This document shows, piece by piece, positions 1-5,894 of a DNA stretch of 5,946 nt. The DNA is from an uncultured Collinsella sp. (GTDB lineage: Bacteria; Actinomycetota; Coriobacteriia; Coriobacteriales; Coriobacteriaceae): NCBI GenBank assembly GCA_958445895.1, contig CAUCTV010000072.1:1-5946 (forward strand). Direction: 5' to 3'. A program made the translations under genes and the position numbers. Position 1 is the stretch's first letter; each line of letters begins with the position of its first letter. The notes beneath the pieces are model-generated. The model ran no database searches and was not told where the DNA came from. It saw only the letters and a program-made list of their open reading frames with translations.

Positions 1-1602
1 CGTGGTTGTAGTGGTCACCGTCTTGGAGTCATTTTGCTCTTGGACCTGGTTGTCAGCACCGCTCTTGTCGTCGTCTTCGGGCTGTTTCTTTTCGCCCTCG
101 GTCTTGCTCTCGTCCTTCTTCTGAGCGGATTTGTCGTCCTTCTCCTCAGAGCTAGAACCCTTATCAGATTCGGTCTTCTCGGAAGCCTTGTCCTTGGAGT
201 CGCCCTTTGCGGCCTCGGTCTTTTCCGTGGAAACCTGATCAGAATTGTCCTTGTTCTGGGTCGAGCCATTATTGACGCCAGCCATCAGCGAAGAGCCCAG
301 CGTAGAACCAAGCTGCACGGAGAAAGAAGGCTTCTTGTCCGGCGAAGCAACGGGAGCGTCCGGCGCCTTATTCGAGTCGTCCTTGGAAGCGTCGGAATCA
401 GGGGTTGCGTCAGAGCCGGAGCCGTTGTTAGAGCCGGTGTCAACGGACGAATCGCTCGAGCCGGTGGATGAGTTAGAGGTGCCAACGTCGGTCGAACCAG
501 AAGCGTCGCTGTCCGTATTGCCGGCAGAGCTTGAAGACGAATCGCCCGCAGCAGAGCCGTTCGAATCGGAGCCGTTCGAGGTAGAGCCGTCGTTGGTAGT
601 GCCACCAGCAGAGCCATTACCGTCAGCATCGGTCGAGGGCGCATCCATCCTGTCATCGTTGGCATCGTCACTCGAGTCGTCATTCGAATCAGGTGTCGGC
701 GAGGGCGCCGGCGTAGGCTCGGGCTGCACGGGCGTCGCAGCGGCTGCCTCGTCCTCAGCGATATAAACCAAGCAGTCCTTTAGCTCGTTGCGGTAGCGGT
801 TCTTCCAGCCCTCATGATACTGGGGCTGGCTCGAATACTTGGTCGCCACGTTATTGACCACGCTGTTGGAGAGCGCCGTCACAAACTCGCGGTCGGACAT
901 ATCGTTGGAAAGATTCGCCCAGCGGAAGAAGTCTCTGCAGCCACCGGTACCGCACATGTTGGTGATGCTCCACACCATGCCCTTAACGCAATCGGCACGG
1001 CCCGAAATATCAATGCCCAGGCCGCTCTTGAGCCACGCCTCGGTCACCGCATAGTACGAGTTGTACGCATACGCATCCTGCAGAGCCGAGAACTCAACAG
1101 GGTCGGTGTTATAAGCACCTTGGAAAGCCTCCTGCGCAATACGGCCCAACTCGGTGAGCTGGCCGTTCTCGTACATGGCATTGCTCGTGTTGGAAATCTC
1201 GCTGCCGCGATCAATCGCATCCTTGAGCATGCTGTATTTTTCGGGGTTGTAGTTGTAGGCCTGCTTCATAAACGGAATGAGCGACCATCGACGGTCGAAC
1301 TGGTAATAACCCAGCGCGTTATAGCCGTCGCCATACGAAAAGCCCTGGTTATAGTTGCCATGGCTCTCGTACTTGGTAAAGTACTTCATCTCGGGGGTCA
1401 CGTTAACAAACGAAACGCCCTGGACCGACCTCAGCACGCCCGAGAAGGACTGCTGGGTATAGAGACCCTTATCGATATCGGTTGCATCCGAGGCAACGCC
1501 CGGCGTGGGCTCCTCGGCAGCGGCGGGTGCCGGCACGGAAACGGCGCCAAACGAAAGCGCCAGCGTCAGGCCCGCGACAATAGCAGAATGCTTGCGCTGC
1601 AT
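1..1602 (-). CDS. Secreted lysozyme-like protein with long low-complexity tail (3' end outside window)
   Basis: Reading the minus strand from ATG at 1602 gives 534 uninterrupted codons that reach the left edge in frame, so the C-terminus is missing. Residues 1-29 form a signal peptide: basic MQRK, a hydrophobic stretch, and AAA before Glu30 as a likely signal peptidase I site. A globular domain spans about 55-285. It contains KYESHGNY (Glu79) and, some 16 residues on, GYNALGYYQFD, a spacing that recalls lysozyme/transglycosylase folds in which a Glu followed by Ser-x-Gly is catalytic; this assignment is inference. Cys205, 217, 222 and 277 could make two disulfides. From about 290 the protein is disordered: Pro/Thr-rich (290-304), Ser/Asp/Asn/Gly-rich (305-410), a short less biased segment near 424-445, then Lys/Glu/Asp/Ser-rich to 524 and a Thr run. 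A cell-wall role is likely. A wall anchor or second domain may lie beyond the edge. The gene is AT-richer at third positions than the suf genes. Confidence 0.85.
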   Translation of the reverse strand, partial: MQRKHSAIVAGLTLALSFGAVSVPAPAAAEEPTPGVASDATDIDKGLYTQQSFSGVLRSVQGVSFVNVTPEMKYFTKYESHGNYNQGFSYGDGYNALGYYQFDRRWSLIPFMKQAYNYNPEKYSMLKDAIDRGSEISNTSNAMYENGQLTELGRIAQEAFQGAYNTDPVEFSALQDAYAYNSYYAVTEAWLKSGLGIDISGRADCVKGMVWSITNMCGTGGCRDFFRWANLSNDMSDREFVTALSNSVVNNVATKYSSQPQYHEGWKNRYRNELKDCLVYIAEDEAAAATPVQPEPTPAPSPTPDSNDDSSDDANDDRMDAPSTDADGNGSAGGTTNDGSTSNGSDSNGSAAGDSSSSSAGNTDSDASGSTDVGTSNSSTGSSDSSVDTGSNNGSGSDATPDSDASKDDSNKAPDAPVASPDKKPSFSVQLGSTLGSSLMAGVNNGSTQNKDNSDQVSTEKTEAAKGDSKDKASEKTESDKGSSSEEKDDKSAQKKDESKTEGEKKQPEDDDKSGADNQVQEQNDSKTVTTTTT

Positions 1603-1607
1603 AAGAT

Positions 1608-1614
1608 CCTCCCT
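1608..1614 (-). promoter_or_regulatory. Ribosome binding site of the secreted protein
   Basis: The minus strand reads AGGGAGG, then five bases, then the ATG at 1602. This strong Shine-Dalgarno match, followed directly by a convincing signal peptide, fixes the start codon. Confidence 0.85.
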
Positions 1615-1672
1615 GCATTGGTGTAGTTAAAGTGCAGTTTGCAAAGATAGAATTAAGTATTGCAGCTCACCC

Positions 1673-1711
1673 GTTGTTGCACAACAACCCCTCGGTAAAC
1701 GGCAACAACCC
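1673..1711. repeat. GTTGTTG/CAACAAC dyad plus a third CAACAAC copy upstream of the secreted gene
   Basis: On the plus strand GTTGTTG (1673-1679) and CAACAAC (1682-1688) form a perfect 7-bp inverted repeat around two bases. CAACAACCC at 1682-1690 recurs at 1703-1711, a 21-bp offset, or about two helical turns, so all copies would face one side of the DNA. The elements lie 71-109 bp upstream of the ATG at 1602, where an operator would be expected. No U-tract follows on either strand, so an intrinsic terminator is unlikely. The rest of the 1603-1741 gap shows no gene and no promoter I would defend. Confidence 0.5.
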
Positions 1712-1741
1712 TCCGCGAAATCTTAAGGAATTGCGCTAAAC

Positions 1742-2173
1742 CTACAGCTTGATGTTGAAGTTGACTTCGGGGACGGCGGCCAGGTCGGCCAACGTCACGC
1801 CGTCGACGTACTTTTCGATCACGTCGTCCAGGCCGCGCCAGAACTTGACGGTTGAGCACAAATCGCTGCGGGTGCAGCTGTTGTCGATGCCGTCGCACGC
1901 CACCGGAGCCGTGCTGCCCTCGACGGCGCGCAGGATGTCGCCGGCACGCACCTCGGCCGGGTCCTTGGCCATCATGTAGCCGCCGCCCTTGCCGCGCACG
2001 CTCTTAAGGAGGCCCGCCTTCATGAGCGGACGGACCAGCTGTTCCAGATACTTTTGCGAGATACGCTCGCGGTCGGCGACCTCGCGCAGGGCGATCTTGC
2101 CCTCGGCGTCACCAAGCGCTGCGATATAGATCATCAGTCGGAGGGCATAGCGGCCCTTAGAAGAAATGAGCAT
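1742..2173 (-). CDS. Rrf2-family transcriptional regulator, IscR-like Fe-S sensor
   Basis: The product is 143 aa, close to other IscR/Rrf2 proteins. It opens with MLISSKGRYALRLMIYIA, very like IscR's MRLTSKGRYA. A winged helix follows: the recognition helix around ISQKYLEQLVRPL (38-50), with Glu44 matching the E. coli residue Glu43 that helps discriminate DNA sites, then the wing SVRGKGGGY (58-66). Cys93, Cys100 and Cys106 sit where IscR binds its [2Fe-2S] cluster, spaced C-x6-C-x5-C rather than C-x5-C-x5-C. The position of the fourth IscR ligand, His107, appears to be Val109 here. Divergence from sufC and an IscR-type site between them point to Fe-S-responsive control of the suf operon and probably of itself. 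The name iscR is reasonable, but sufR-like or another Fe-S Rrf2 regulator is possible, so I leave the symbol empty. The start at 2173 was chosen over ATG 2251 because of its ribosome binding site and family alignment. Confidence 0.92.
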   Translation of the reverse strand: MLISSKGRYALRLMIYIAALGDAEGKIALREVADRERISQKYLEQLVRPLMKAGLLKSVRGKGGGYMMAKDPAEVRAGDILRAVEGSTAPVACDGIDNSCTRSDLCSTVKFWRGLDDVIEKYVDGVTLADLAAVPEVNFNIKL

Positions 2174-2178
2174 ACCTA

Positions 2179-2185
2179 CCCTCCC
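2179..2185 (-). promoter_or_regulatory. Ribosome binding site deciding the regulator start
   Basis: The minus strand reads GGGAGGG, five bases, then ATG at 2173. The alternative ATG at 2251 has no such site and would add 26 residues encoded by the operator dyads, so 2173 is the start. Confidence 0.88.
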
Positions 2186-2193
2186 ATTGCATC

Positions 2194-2224
2194 TGGGACA
2201 ACATAACCAGGTTTGTTTGTCCCA
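2194..2224. promoter_or_regulatory. 31-bp operator-like dyad, unit 1
   Basis: TGGGACAA (2194-2201) and TTGTCCCA (2217-2224) are perfect inverted 8-mers. The symmetry continues inward through AACC-A-GGTT, so nearly the whole 31 bp is palindromic, with only three mismatched pairs. It lies 21-51 bp upstream of the regulator ATG on the minus strand, over its likely core promoter. I do not recognise the motif. A dimeric repressor site is the natural reading. Confidence 0.65.
2200..2205 (-). promoter_or_regulatory. Possible -10 element of the regulator gene
   Basis: The minus strand reads TATGTT here, fitting the relaxed TAnnnT pattern of actinobacterial -10 boxes. Transcription would begin near 2193 and leave a leader of about 20 nt holding the ribosome binding site. 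No good -35 hexamer lies 16-18 bp upstream, so the call is weak. If right, the upstream dyad covers the core promoter, which would suit autorepression. Confidence 0.25.
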
Positions 2225-2237
2225 TTTCTTAAGTAAG

Positions 2238-2268
2238 TGGGACAAACACAACAGGTTATTTTGTCCCA
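2238..2268. promoter_or_regulatory. 31-bp operator-like dyad, unit 2
   Basis: This is a second TGGGACAA...TTGTCCCA element with the same 31-bp length. It matches unit 1 at 24 of 31 positions as a direct repeat and starts exactly 44 bp later, about four helical turns. The two units are also arranged so that 2193-2269 forms one larger imperfect palindrome centred near 2231: 2193-2208 pairs with 2254-2269 in 15 of 16 positions. Such phasing suggests two dimers bound on one DNA face, or looping between them. Confidence 0.65.
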
Positions 2269-2276
2269 GAATTTGA

Positions 2277-2301
2277 AAAGTCGAGTGGATTAGTCGGGTT
2301 T
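2277..2301. promoter_or_regulatory. IscR type-1-like operator upstream of sufC
   Basis: Read on the minus strand, the site has CCCGACTAA followed by TCCACTCGAC. Against the E. coli type-1 IscR consensus (a GACT...AGTC palindrome with ATA/TAT ends), recalled from memory, 21 of 25 positions agree. It lies between the divergent IscR-like gene and sufC, five bases before the putative sufC -35 box. Holo-IscR binds this class of site with its cluster. Whether this regulator represses or activates here cannot be told from sequence. Confidence 0.6.
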
Positions 2302-2305
2302 TCCC

Positions 2306-2333
2306 TTGACTAACGCCGAACCCATAGTAACTT
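2306..2333 (+). promoter_or_regulatory. Putative suf operon promoter
   Basis: TTGACT (2306-2311), one base off the TTGACA consensus, is followed after 16 bp by TAACTT (2328-2333), which fits TAnnnT. Transcription would start near 2340, giving a leader of about 58 nt before the sufC ATG. The -35 box overlaps a GACTAA IscR half-site and adjoins the fuller site at 2277-2301, as expected for Fe-S-dependent control. Confidence 0.5.
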
Positions 2334-2385
2334 TATTCCGAGAAGATTCCTAGGGTTTCGCACACCCATGAGTACACCATATACA

Positions 2386-2392
2386 GAGAGGG
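2386..2392 (+). promoter_or_regulatory. Ribosome binding site deciding the sufC start
   Basis: GAGAGGG sits five bases before the ATG at 2398. The in-frame ATG at 2368 has only a distant AGGG 12 bases upstream, and its ten extra residues do not resemble the SufC N-terminus. Position 2398 is therefore preferred. Confidence 0.8.
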
Positions 2393-2397
2393 ACAGC

Positions 2398-3198
2398 ATG
2401 AGCGCAAATCCGCTGCTTTCCATCGAAGGTCTGACCGCCTCCGTGGACGAAAAGACCATCCTCCACAACGTCAACCTCAACGTCGCCGCCGGCGAGACCC
2501 ACGTGCTGATGGGCCCCAACGGAGCCGGCAAGTCCACCCTCGGCCACCTGGTCATGGGCGACCCCGTCTACACGGTCAACGACGGACGTATCGTCTTTGA
2601 CGGCCAGGACATCACCGAGCTCACCACCGACAAGCGTTCGCGCGCCGGCCTGTTTCTGAGCTTCCAGGCCCCGGTCGAGATCCCGGGCGTGCCGCTGTCG
2701 AGCTTTTTGCGCGCCAGCATCGCCGGCCGCCCCGGCCTGGAGATGAAGGGCAAGGAGTTCCGACGTCGCGTCAAGGAGCTCGCGGCCGAGCTTAACATGG
2801 ATACCTCCTACCTCAACCGTGAGCTGGGCGTGGGCTTCTCGGGCGGCGAGAAAAAGAAGGTCGAGATGCTCCAGCTTCTGCTGCTGCAGCCCAAGCTCGC
2901 CATCCTAGACGAGACCGACTCCGGCCTGGACGTCGACGCGCTTTCCACCGTCAGCCACGGCATGGACGCCTACCGCAAGAGCTGCGACGGCTCCATGCTC
3001 ATCATCACGCACAACACGCGCATCCTCGAGCACTTGGATGTCGACCGCGTCCACGTTATGGTCAAGGGTCACATCGTGCGCGAGGACGACGCCTCGCTCA
3101 TCCCCTGGATCGACAAGAACGGCTTTGAGACCTTCGAGCGCGAGGCCGCCGAGCAGCGCGCCCAGGCCGAGGCCGCCGCTGCCGAGCAGCAGGCGTAA
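2398..3198 (+). CDS. sufC: SufC, Fe-S cluster assembly ATPase
   Basis: This is the soluble ABC-type ATPase of the SufBC2D complex. ATP binding by its dimer reshapes SufB and SufD so that a cluster can form between them. The product is 266 aa, slightly longer than the usual 245-260. All motifs are present: Walker A GPNGAGKST (39-47), Q-loop Gln90 in LSFQAP, signature FSGGEKKK (147-154), Walker B LAILDETDSGLD with Glu172, and the H-loop His205 in IITHNTRIL. The phrases GHLVMGDP, SGGEKKKVEMLQL and DETDSGLDVDAL are diagnostic of SufC rather than a transporter ATPase. The last 20 or so residues are a Glu/Ala/Gln-rich tail, probably helical. It is the first gene of the operon, with a 12-nt gap to sufB. 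An upstream in-frame ATG at 2368 would add ten residues and is not favoured. Confidence 0.97.
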   Translation: MSANPLLSIEGLTASVDEKTILHNVNLNVAAGETHVLMGPNGAGKSTLGHLVMGDPVYTVNDGRIVFDGQDITELTTDKRSRAGLFLSFQAPVEIPGVPLSSFLRASIAGRPGLEMKGKEFRRRVKELAAELNMDTSYLNRELGVGFSGGEKKKVEMLQLLLLQPKLAILDETDSGLDVDALSTVSHGMDAYRKSCDGSMLIITHNTRILEHLDVDRVHVMVKGHIVREDDASLIPWIDKNGFETFEREAAEQRAQAEAAAAEQQA

Positions 3199-3210
3199 AG
3201 GGGCGACGTA

Positions 3211-4623
3211 ATGACCAAGAACCGCACCGAGGTCGCGGACATCGACCGCAGCCTCTACGACTTCACCTATGGCGAGGAGGGATTCGAGCGCCTCGACGCC
3301 GGCATCACGCCCGACATCGTGCGCGAGATCAGCGCCAAGAAGGACGAACCGCAGTGGATGCTCGACCTGCGCCTCAAGTCCCTCGAGATCTTCAACCGCT
3401 TCCCCGATCCGACGTGGGGCCCCTCCATCGAGGGCCTGGACATGGACAACATCGTCACCTACGTCAAGCCCAACACCGACCAAAAGCACGACTGGGAGTC
3501 GGTGCCCGACGACATCAAGAACACCTTTGAGCGCCTGGGCATCCCCGAGGCCGAGCGCAGCTACCTGGCGGGCGTCGGCGCGCAGTACGACTCCGAGCTG
3601 GTCTACCACAACATGCAGGACACCGCGTCCAAGATGGGTATCGTCTATTCCGGCATCGAGGAGGCCCTGCACGACCCGCAGTGGGAGCCGCTCATCCACG
3701 AGAAGTTTATGACGCTCATCCCGCCCACCGACCACAAGTTTGCGGCCCTGCACGGTGCCGTGTGGTCGGGCGGCTCGTTTGTCTACGTGCCCAAGGGCAC
3801 CAAGTTGGACTTCCCGCTGCAGAGCTACTTCCGCCTTAACGCCAAGGGCGCCGGCCAGTTTGAGCACACGCTCATCATCGTCGAGGACGATGCCGACCTG
3901 CACTTTATCGAGGGCTGCTCCGCGCCAAAGTACAACGTGGCCAACCTCCACGCCGGCGCCGTCGAGCTCTTTGTGGGCAAGCGTGCGCACCTGCGCTACT
4001 CGACCATCGAGAACTGGTCCAAAAACATGTACAACCTCAACACCAAGCGTGCGCGCGTGGACGAGGATGGCGACATAGAGTGGATCAGTGGCTCCTTCGG
4101 CAGCCACGTGGGCTACCTCTACCCCATGAGCGTGCTCAACGGCCGCCGCGCCCGGTCGAGCTTTACCGGCATCACCTTTGCCGGCGCCGGGCAGAACCTC
4201 GATACCGGCTGTAAGGTCGTGCTCAACGCCCCCGAGACCTCGGCAACCGTCGAGACCAAGGGCATCTCCAAGAGCGGCGGCATTCAGACCTTCCGCAGCT
4301 CCATCGTGGCCACGCCCAAGGCCGAGGGCTCCAAGGCAACCGTGAGCTGCCAGTCACTGATGCTCGACGACCAGAGCCGCTCCGACACCATCCCCGCCAT
4401 GGACATCCGCGCCAAGAACGTCGACATCGGCCACGAGGCAACCATCGGCCGTATCGGCGACGACAAGGTGTTCTACCTGATGAGCCGCGGCATCTCGGAG
4501 GAAGAGGCCCGCACCATGATCGTCAACGGCTTTGCCAACCCGGTCTCCAAGGAGCTGCCGCTGGAGTACGCCGTCGAGATGAACAACCTAATCAAGCTCG
4601 AGATGGAAGGAGCGATCGGATAA
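3211..4623 (+). CDS. sufB: SufB, Fe-S cluster scaffold protein
   Basis: SufB accepts sulfur and, with SufD, holds the nascent Fe-S cluster in the SufBC2D complex in the cytosol. The product is 470 aa, the normal family length. Recognisable segments are GAVWSGGSFVYVPKG (182-196), FIEGCSAPKY (232-241) with Cys236, YSTIENWSKNMYNLNTKR (263-280), and the C-terminal core VSCQSLMLDD (378-387). Cys380 corresponds to the essential E. coli SufB Cys405, and GHEATIGRIGDD carries His408-Glu409, matching His433-Glu434 with the same 28-residue spacing. Only three cysteines occur (236, 334, 380). The catalytic set appears complete. AAAGGGG overlapping the sufC stop codon, seven bases before ATG, supports the start. 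The TAA stop shares its last base with the sufD ATG, implying coupled translation. Confidence 0.98.
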   Translation: MTKNRTEVADIDRSLYDFTYGEEGFERLDAGITPDIVREISAKKDEPQWMLDLRLKSLEIFNRFPDPTWGPSIEGLDMDNIVTYVKPNTDQKHDWESVPDDIKNTFERLGIPEAERSYLAGVGAQYDSELVYHNMQDTASKMGIVYSGIEEALHDPQWEPLIHEKFMTLIPPTDHKFAALHGAVWSGGSFVYVPKGTKLDFPLQSYFRLNAKGAGQFEHTLIIVEDDADLHFIEGCSAPKYNVANLHAGAVELFVGKRAHLRYSTIENWSKNMYNLNTKRARVDEDGDIEWISGSFGSHVGYLYPMSVLNGRRARSSFTGITFAGAGQNLDTGCKVVLNAPETSATVETKGISKSGGIQTFRSSIVATPKAEGSKATVSCQSLMLDDQSRSDTIPAMDIRAKNVDIGHEATIGRIGDDKVFYLMSRGISEEEARTMIVNGFANPVSKELPLEYAVEMNNLIKLEMEGAIG

Positions 4624-5894
4624 TGAAACAGGAAACCAACACCGCTGCCACCACGCTCGAGCAGGTCAACGCGATGCCCGCAGCAACCTGGGGCTGGCTC
4701 AAGATGAACCAGACCAAGCTCGAGCTTTCGAACGAACTTGCCGCCGCTCCCGCCGAGGCCGTTGAGGTCGAGGGCTTGGACGAGCAGCTTGCCGGCTCGG
4801 CCGACGCCTTCGACGCCGCCATGGACGCCATGGCCGAGCGCTTCCCCGAGCGCCGCGCCTCCGCCCCCGGCGACGCTGCCGACCGTGCCCGCATCACGCC
4901 CGAGACCGAGCTCGACGTGCCCGCCACCTCTGTCTACCAGGCCGGCGCCATCAAGCTCGAGGAGGAGCTCTCCCCTGCCGAGGCCTTCGAGACCGGCATG
5001 GGCGAGGCTGCCTATGCGTATCTGACCGAGCACGCCACCAAGCGCATCGTCATCGATGTTCCCGCCTACCAGCACGCCGCCGTTACCGTGCGCGTGAGTG
5101 GCGTCGACGCAGCGGCTGCGATTGCCGCCATCGACGTCGTCGCCCGCCCGCAGGCAACGCTCGACCTCGCCCTAGCCCTGGACTCCCCCGTTGCCGGCGA
5201 GGGCGTCGTGGGCTCCGTGCTGCGTGTGTGCGCCCACGAGTACGCCACCGTCAACGTGACCTGCACGCAGACACTCGACGACAGCTGGATCGCACTCGAC
5301 GACACCGGCCTGTTCCTAGACGAGGGCGCGCGCGTCAACGTGCAGCACACTGTCCTGGGTGCCGGCGCCAGCGCCACCGGCCTTGCCGGCGACCTGCTGG
5401 GCGATACCGCCAAGGTGACCATCGATACCGATTACCTGGGCGCCCGCGAGCAGGTGCGCGACTTTAACTACGAGCTGCGCCACCGCGGTCGCAAGACCGA
5501 GTGCGAAATCGACGCCAACGGCGTGCTGACCGGCACGTCCAAGAAGGTCTACCGCGGCACCATCGACCTCGTGCACGGCTGCAAGGGTGCAACCGGCACC
5601 GAGCGCGAGACGGTGCTCTTGGCTAACAAGGGCGTCGACAACAAAACCGTTCCCGTCATCCTCTGCGACGAGGACGACGTCGCCGGCAACCACGGCGCCA
5701 CCATCGGCCACGTCCGCGACGAGCAGCTGTTCTACCTCGCCTGCCGCGGCCTTGACCAAAACGCAGCCGAGGACCTGTTCATCCGCGCCAAGCTGGAGGA
5801 CGCTGCGCTTTCCGCCACCGACGAGCGCACCCGCGCCGCCGTCGTCCGCCTGGGCAACAACCTGATCGATAACTTTGAGGAGGAGCTCGCATGA
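4623..5894 (+). CDS. sufD: SufD, Fe-S cluster assembly scaffold partner
   Basis: SufD is the SufB paralogue that pairs with it on the SufC dimer and is linked to iron acquisition. The product is 423 aa, within the SufD range. The N-terminus has MPAATWGWLKMNQTKL (18-33), the short aromatic motif common to SufD proteins. A divergent Ala/Glu-rich segment follows to about 100, then the beta-helix core from about 140. The C-terminal region has GVLTGTSKKVYRGTIDL (300-316) and NHGATIGHVRDEQLFYLACRGL (356-377). His357 matches the functionally important E. coli His360. It lacks the VSCQSLM cysteine motif of SufB, as expected of SufD. AAGGAG at 4607-4612 lies ten bases before ATG, inside the end of sufB. 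Its end overlaps the next gene by ATGA. Confidence 0.95.
   Translation: MKQETNTAATTLEQVNAMPAATWGWLKMNQTKLELSNELAAAPAEAVEVEGLDEQLAGSADAFDAAMDAMAERFPERRASAPGDAADRARITPETELDVPATSVYQAGAIKLEEELSPAEAFETGMGEAAYAYLTEHATKRIVIDVPAYQHAAVTVRVSGVDAAAAIAAIDVVARPQATLDLALALDSPVAGEGVVGSVLRVCAHEYATVNVTCTQTLDDSWIALDDTGLFLDEGARVNVQHTVLGAGASATGLAGDLLGDTAKVTIDTDYLGAREQVRDFNYELRHRGRKTECEIDANGVLTGTSKKVYRGTIDLVHGCKGATGTERETVLLANKGVDNKTVPVILCDEDDVAGNHGATIGHVRDEQLFYLACRGLDQNAAEDLFIRAKLEDAALSATDERTRAAVVRLGNNLIDNFEEELA
5877..5885 (+). promoter_or_regulatory. Ribosome binding site of the fourth operon gene
   Basis: GAGGAGGAG within the last codons of sufD ends five bases before the ATG at 5891. This strong site supports a real gene starting there. 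Confidence 0.75.

Noticed and set aside
34..766. Plus-strand hydrophobic and Ser/Glu-rich frames that look like membrane or surface proteins
   Set aside because: Their composition is the mirror of the Ser/Asp/Lys-rich low-complexity tail coded on the minus strand.
814..1626. 270-codon open frame on the plus strand
   Set aside because: It is antisense to the secreted-protein gene, whose signal peptide, ribosome binding site and 534-codon frame are far more convincing.
2174..2251. N-terminal extension of the Rrf2 regulator from ATG 2251 (26 extra residues, including CCPRC)
   Set aside because: It is encoded by the operator dyads, lacks a ribosome binding site, and IscR proteins begin at the MLISSKGRYA equivalent, which has a strong site at 2179-2185.
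2193..2269. Reading the 77-bp palindrome as an intrinsic terminator or insertion-sequence end
   Set aside because: It has no U-tract, lies between divergent promoters where no gene ends, and there is no transposase or target duplication.
2368..2397. Upstream in-frame start for sufC
   Set aside because: The ribosome binding site at 2386-2392 fits ATG 2398, and the extra residues do not resemble SufC.
2905..4107. 400-codon open frame on the minus strand, opposite sufC/sufB
   Set aside because: It is antisense to two clearly conserved genes. Long antisense frames are expected in GC-rich coding DNA, and the translation is Val/Leu/Gly/Asp-biased with no recognisable domain.
4473..5075. Minus-strand 200-codon frame opposite sufB/sufD
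   Set aside because: It is an antisense shadow across a gene junction, with no family resemblance and no ribosome binding site that I can see.
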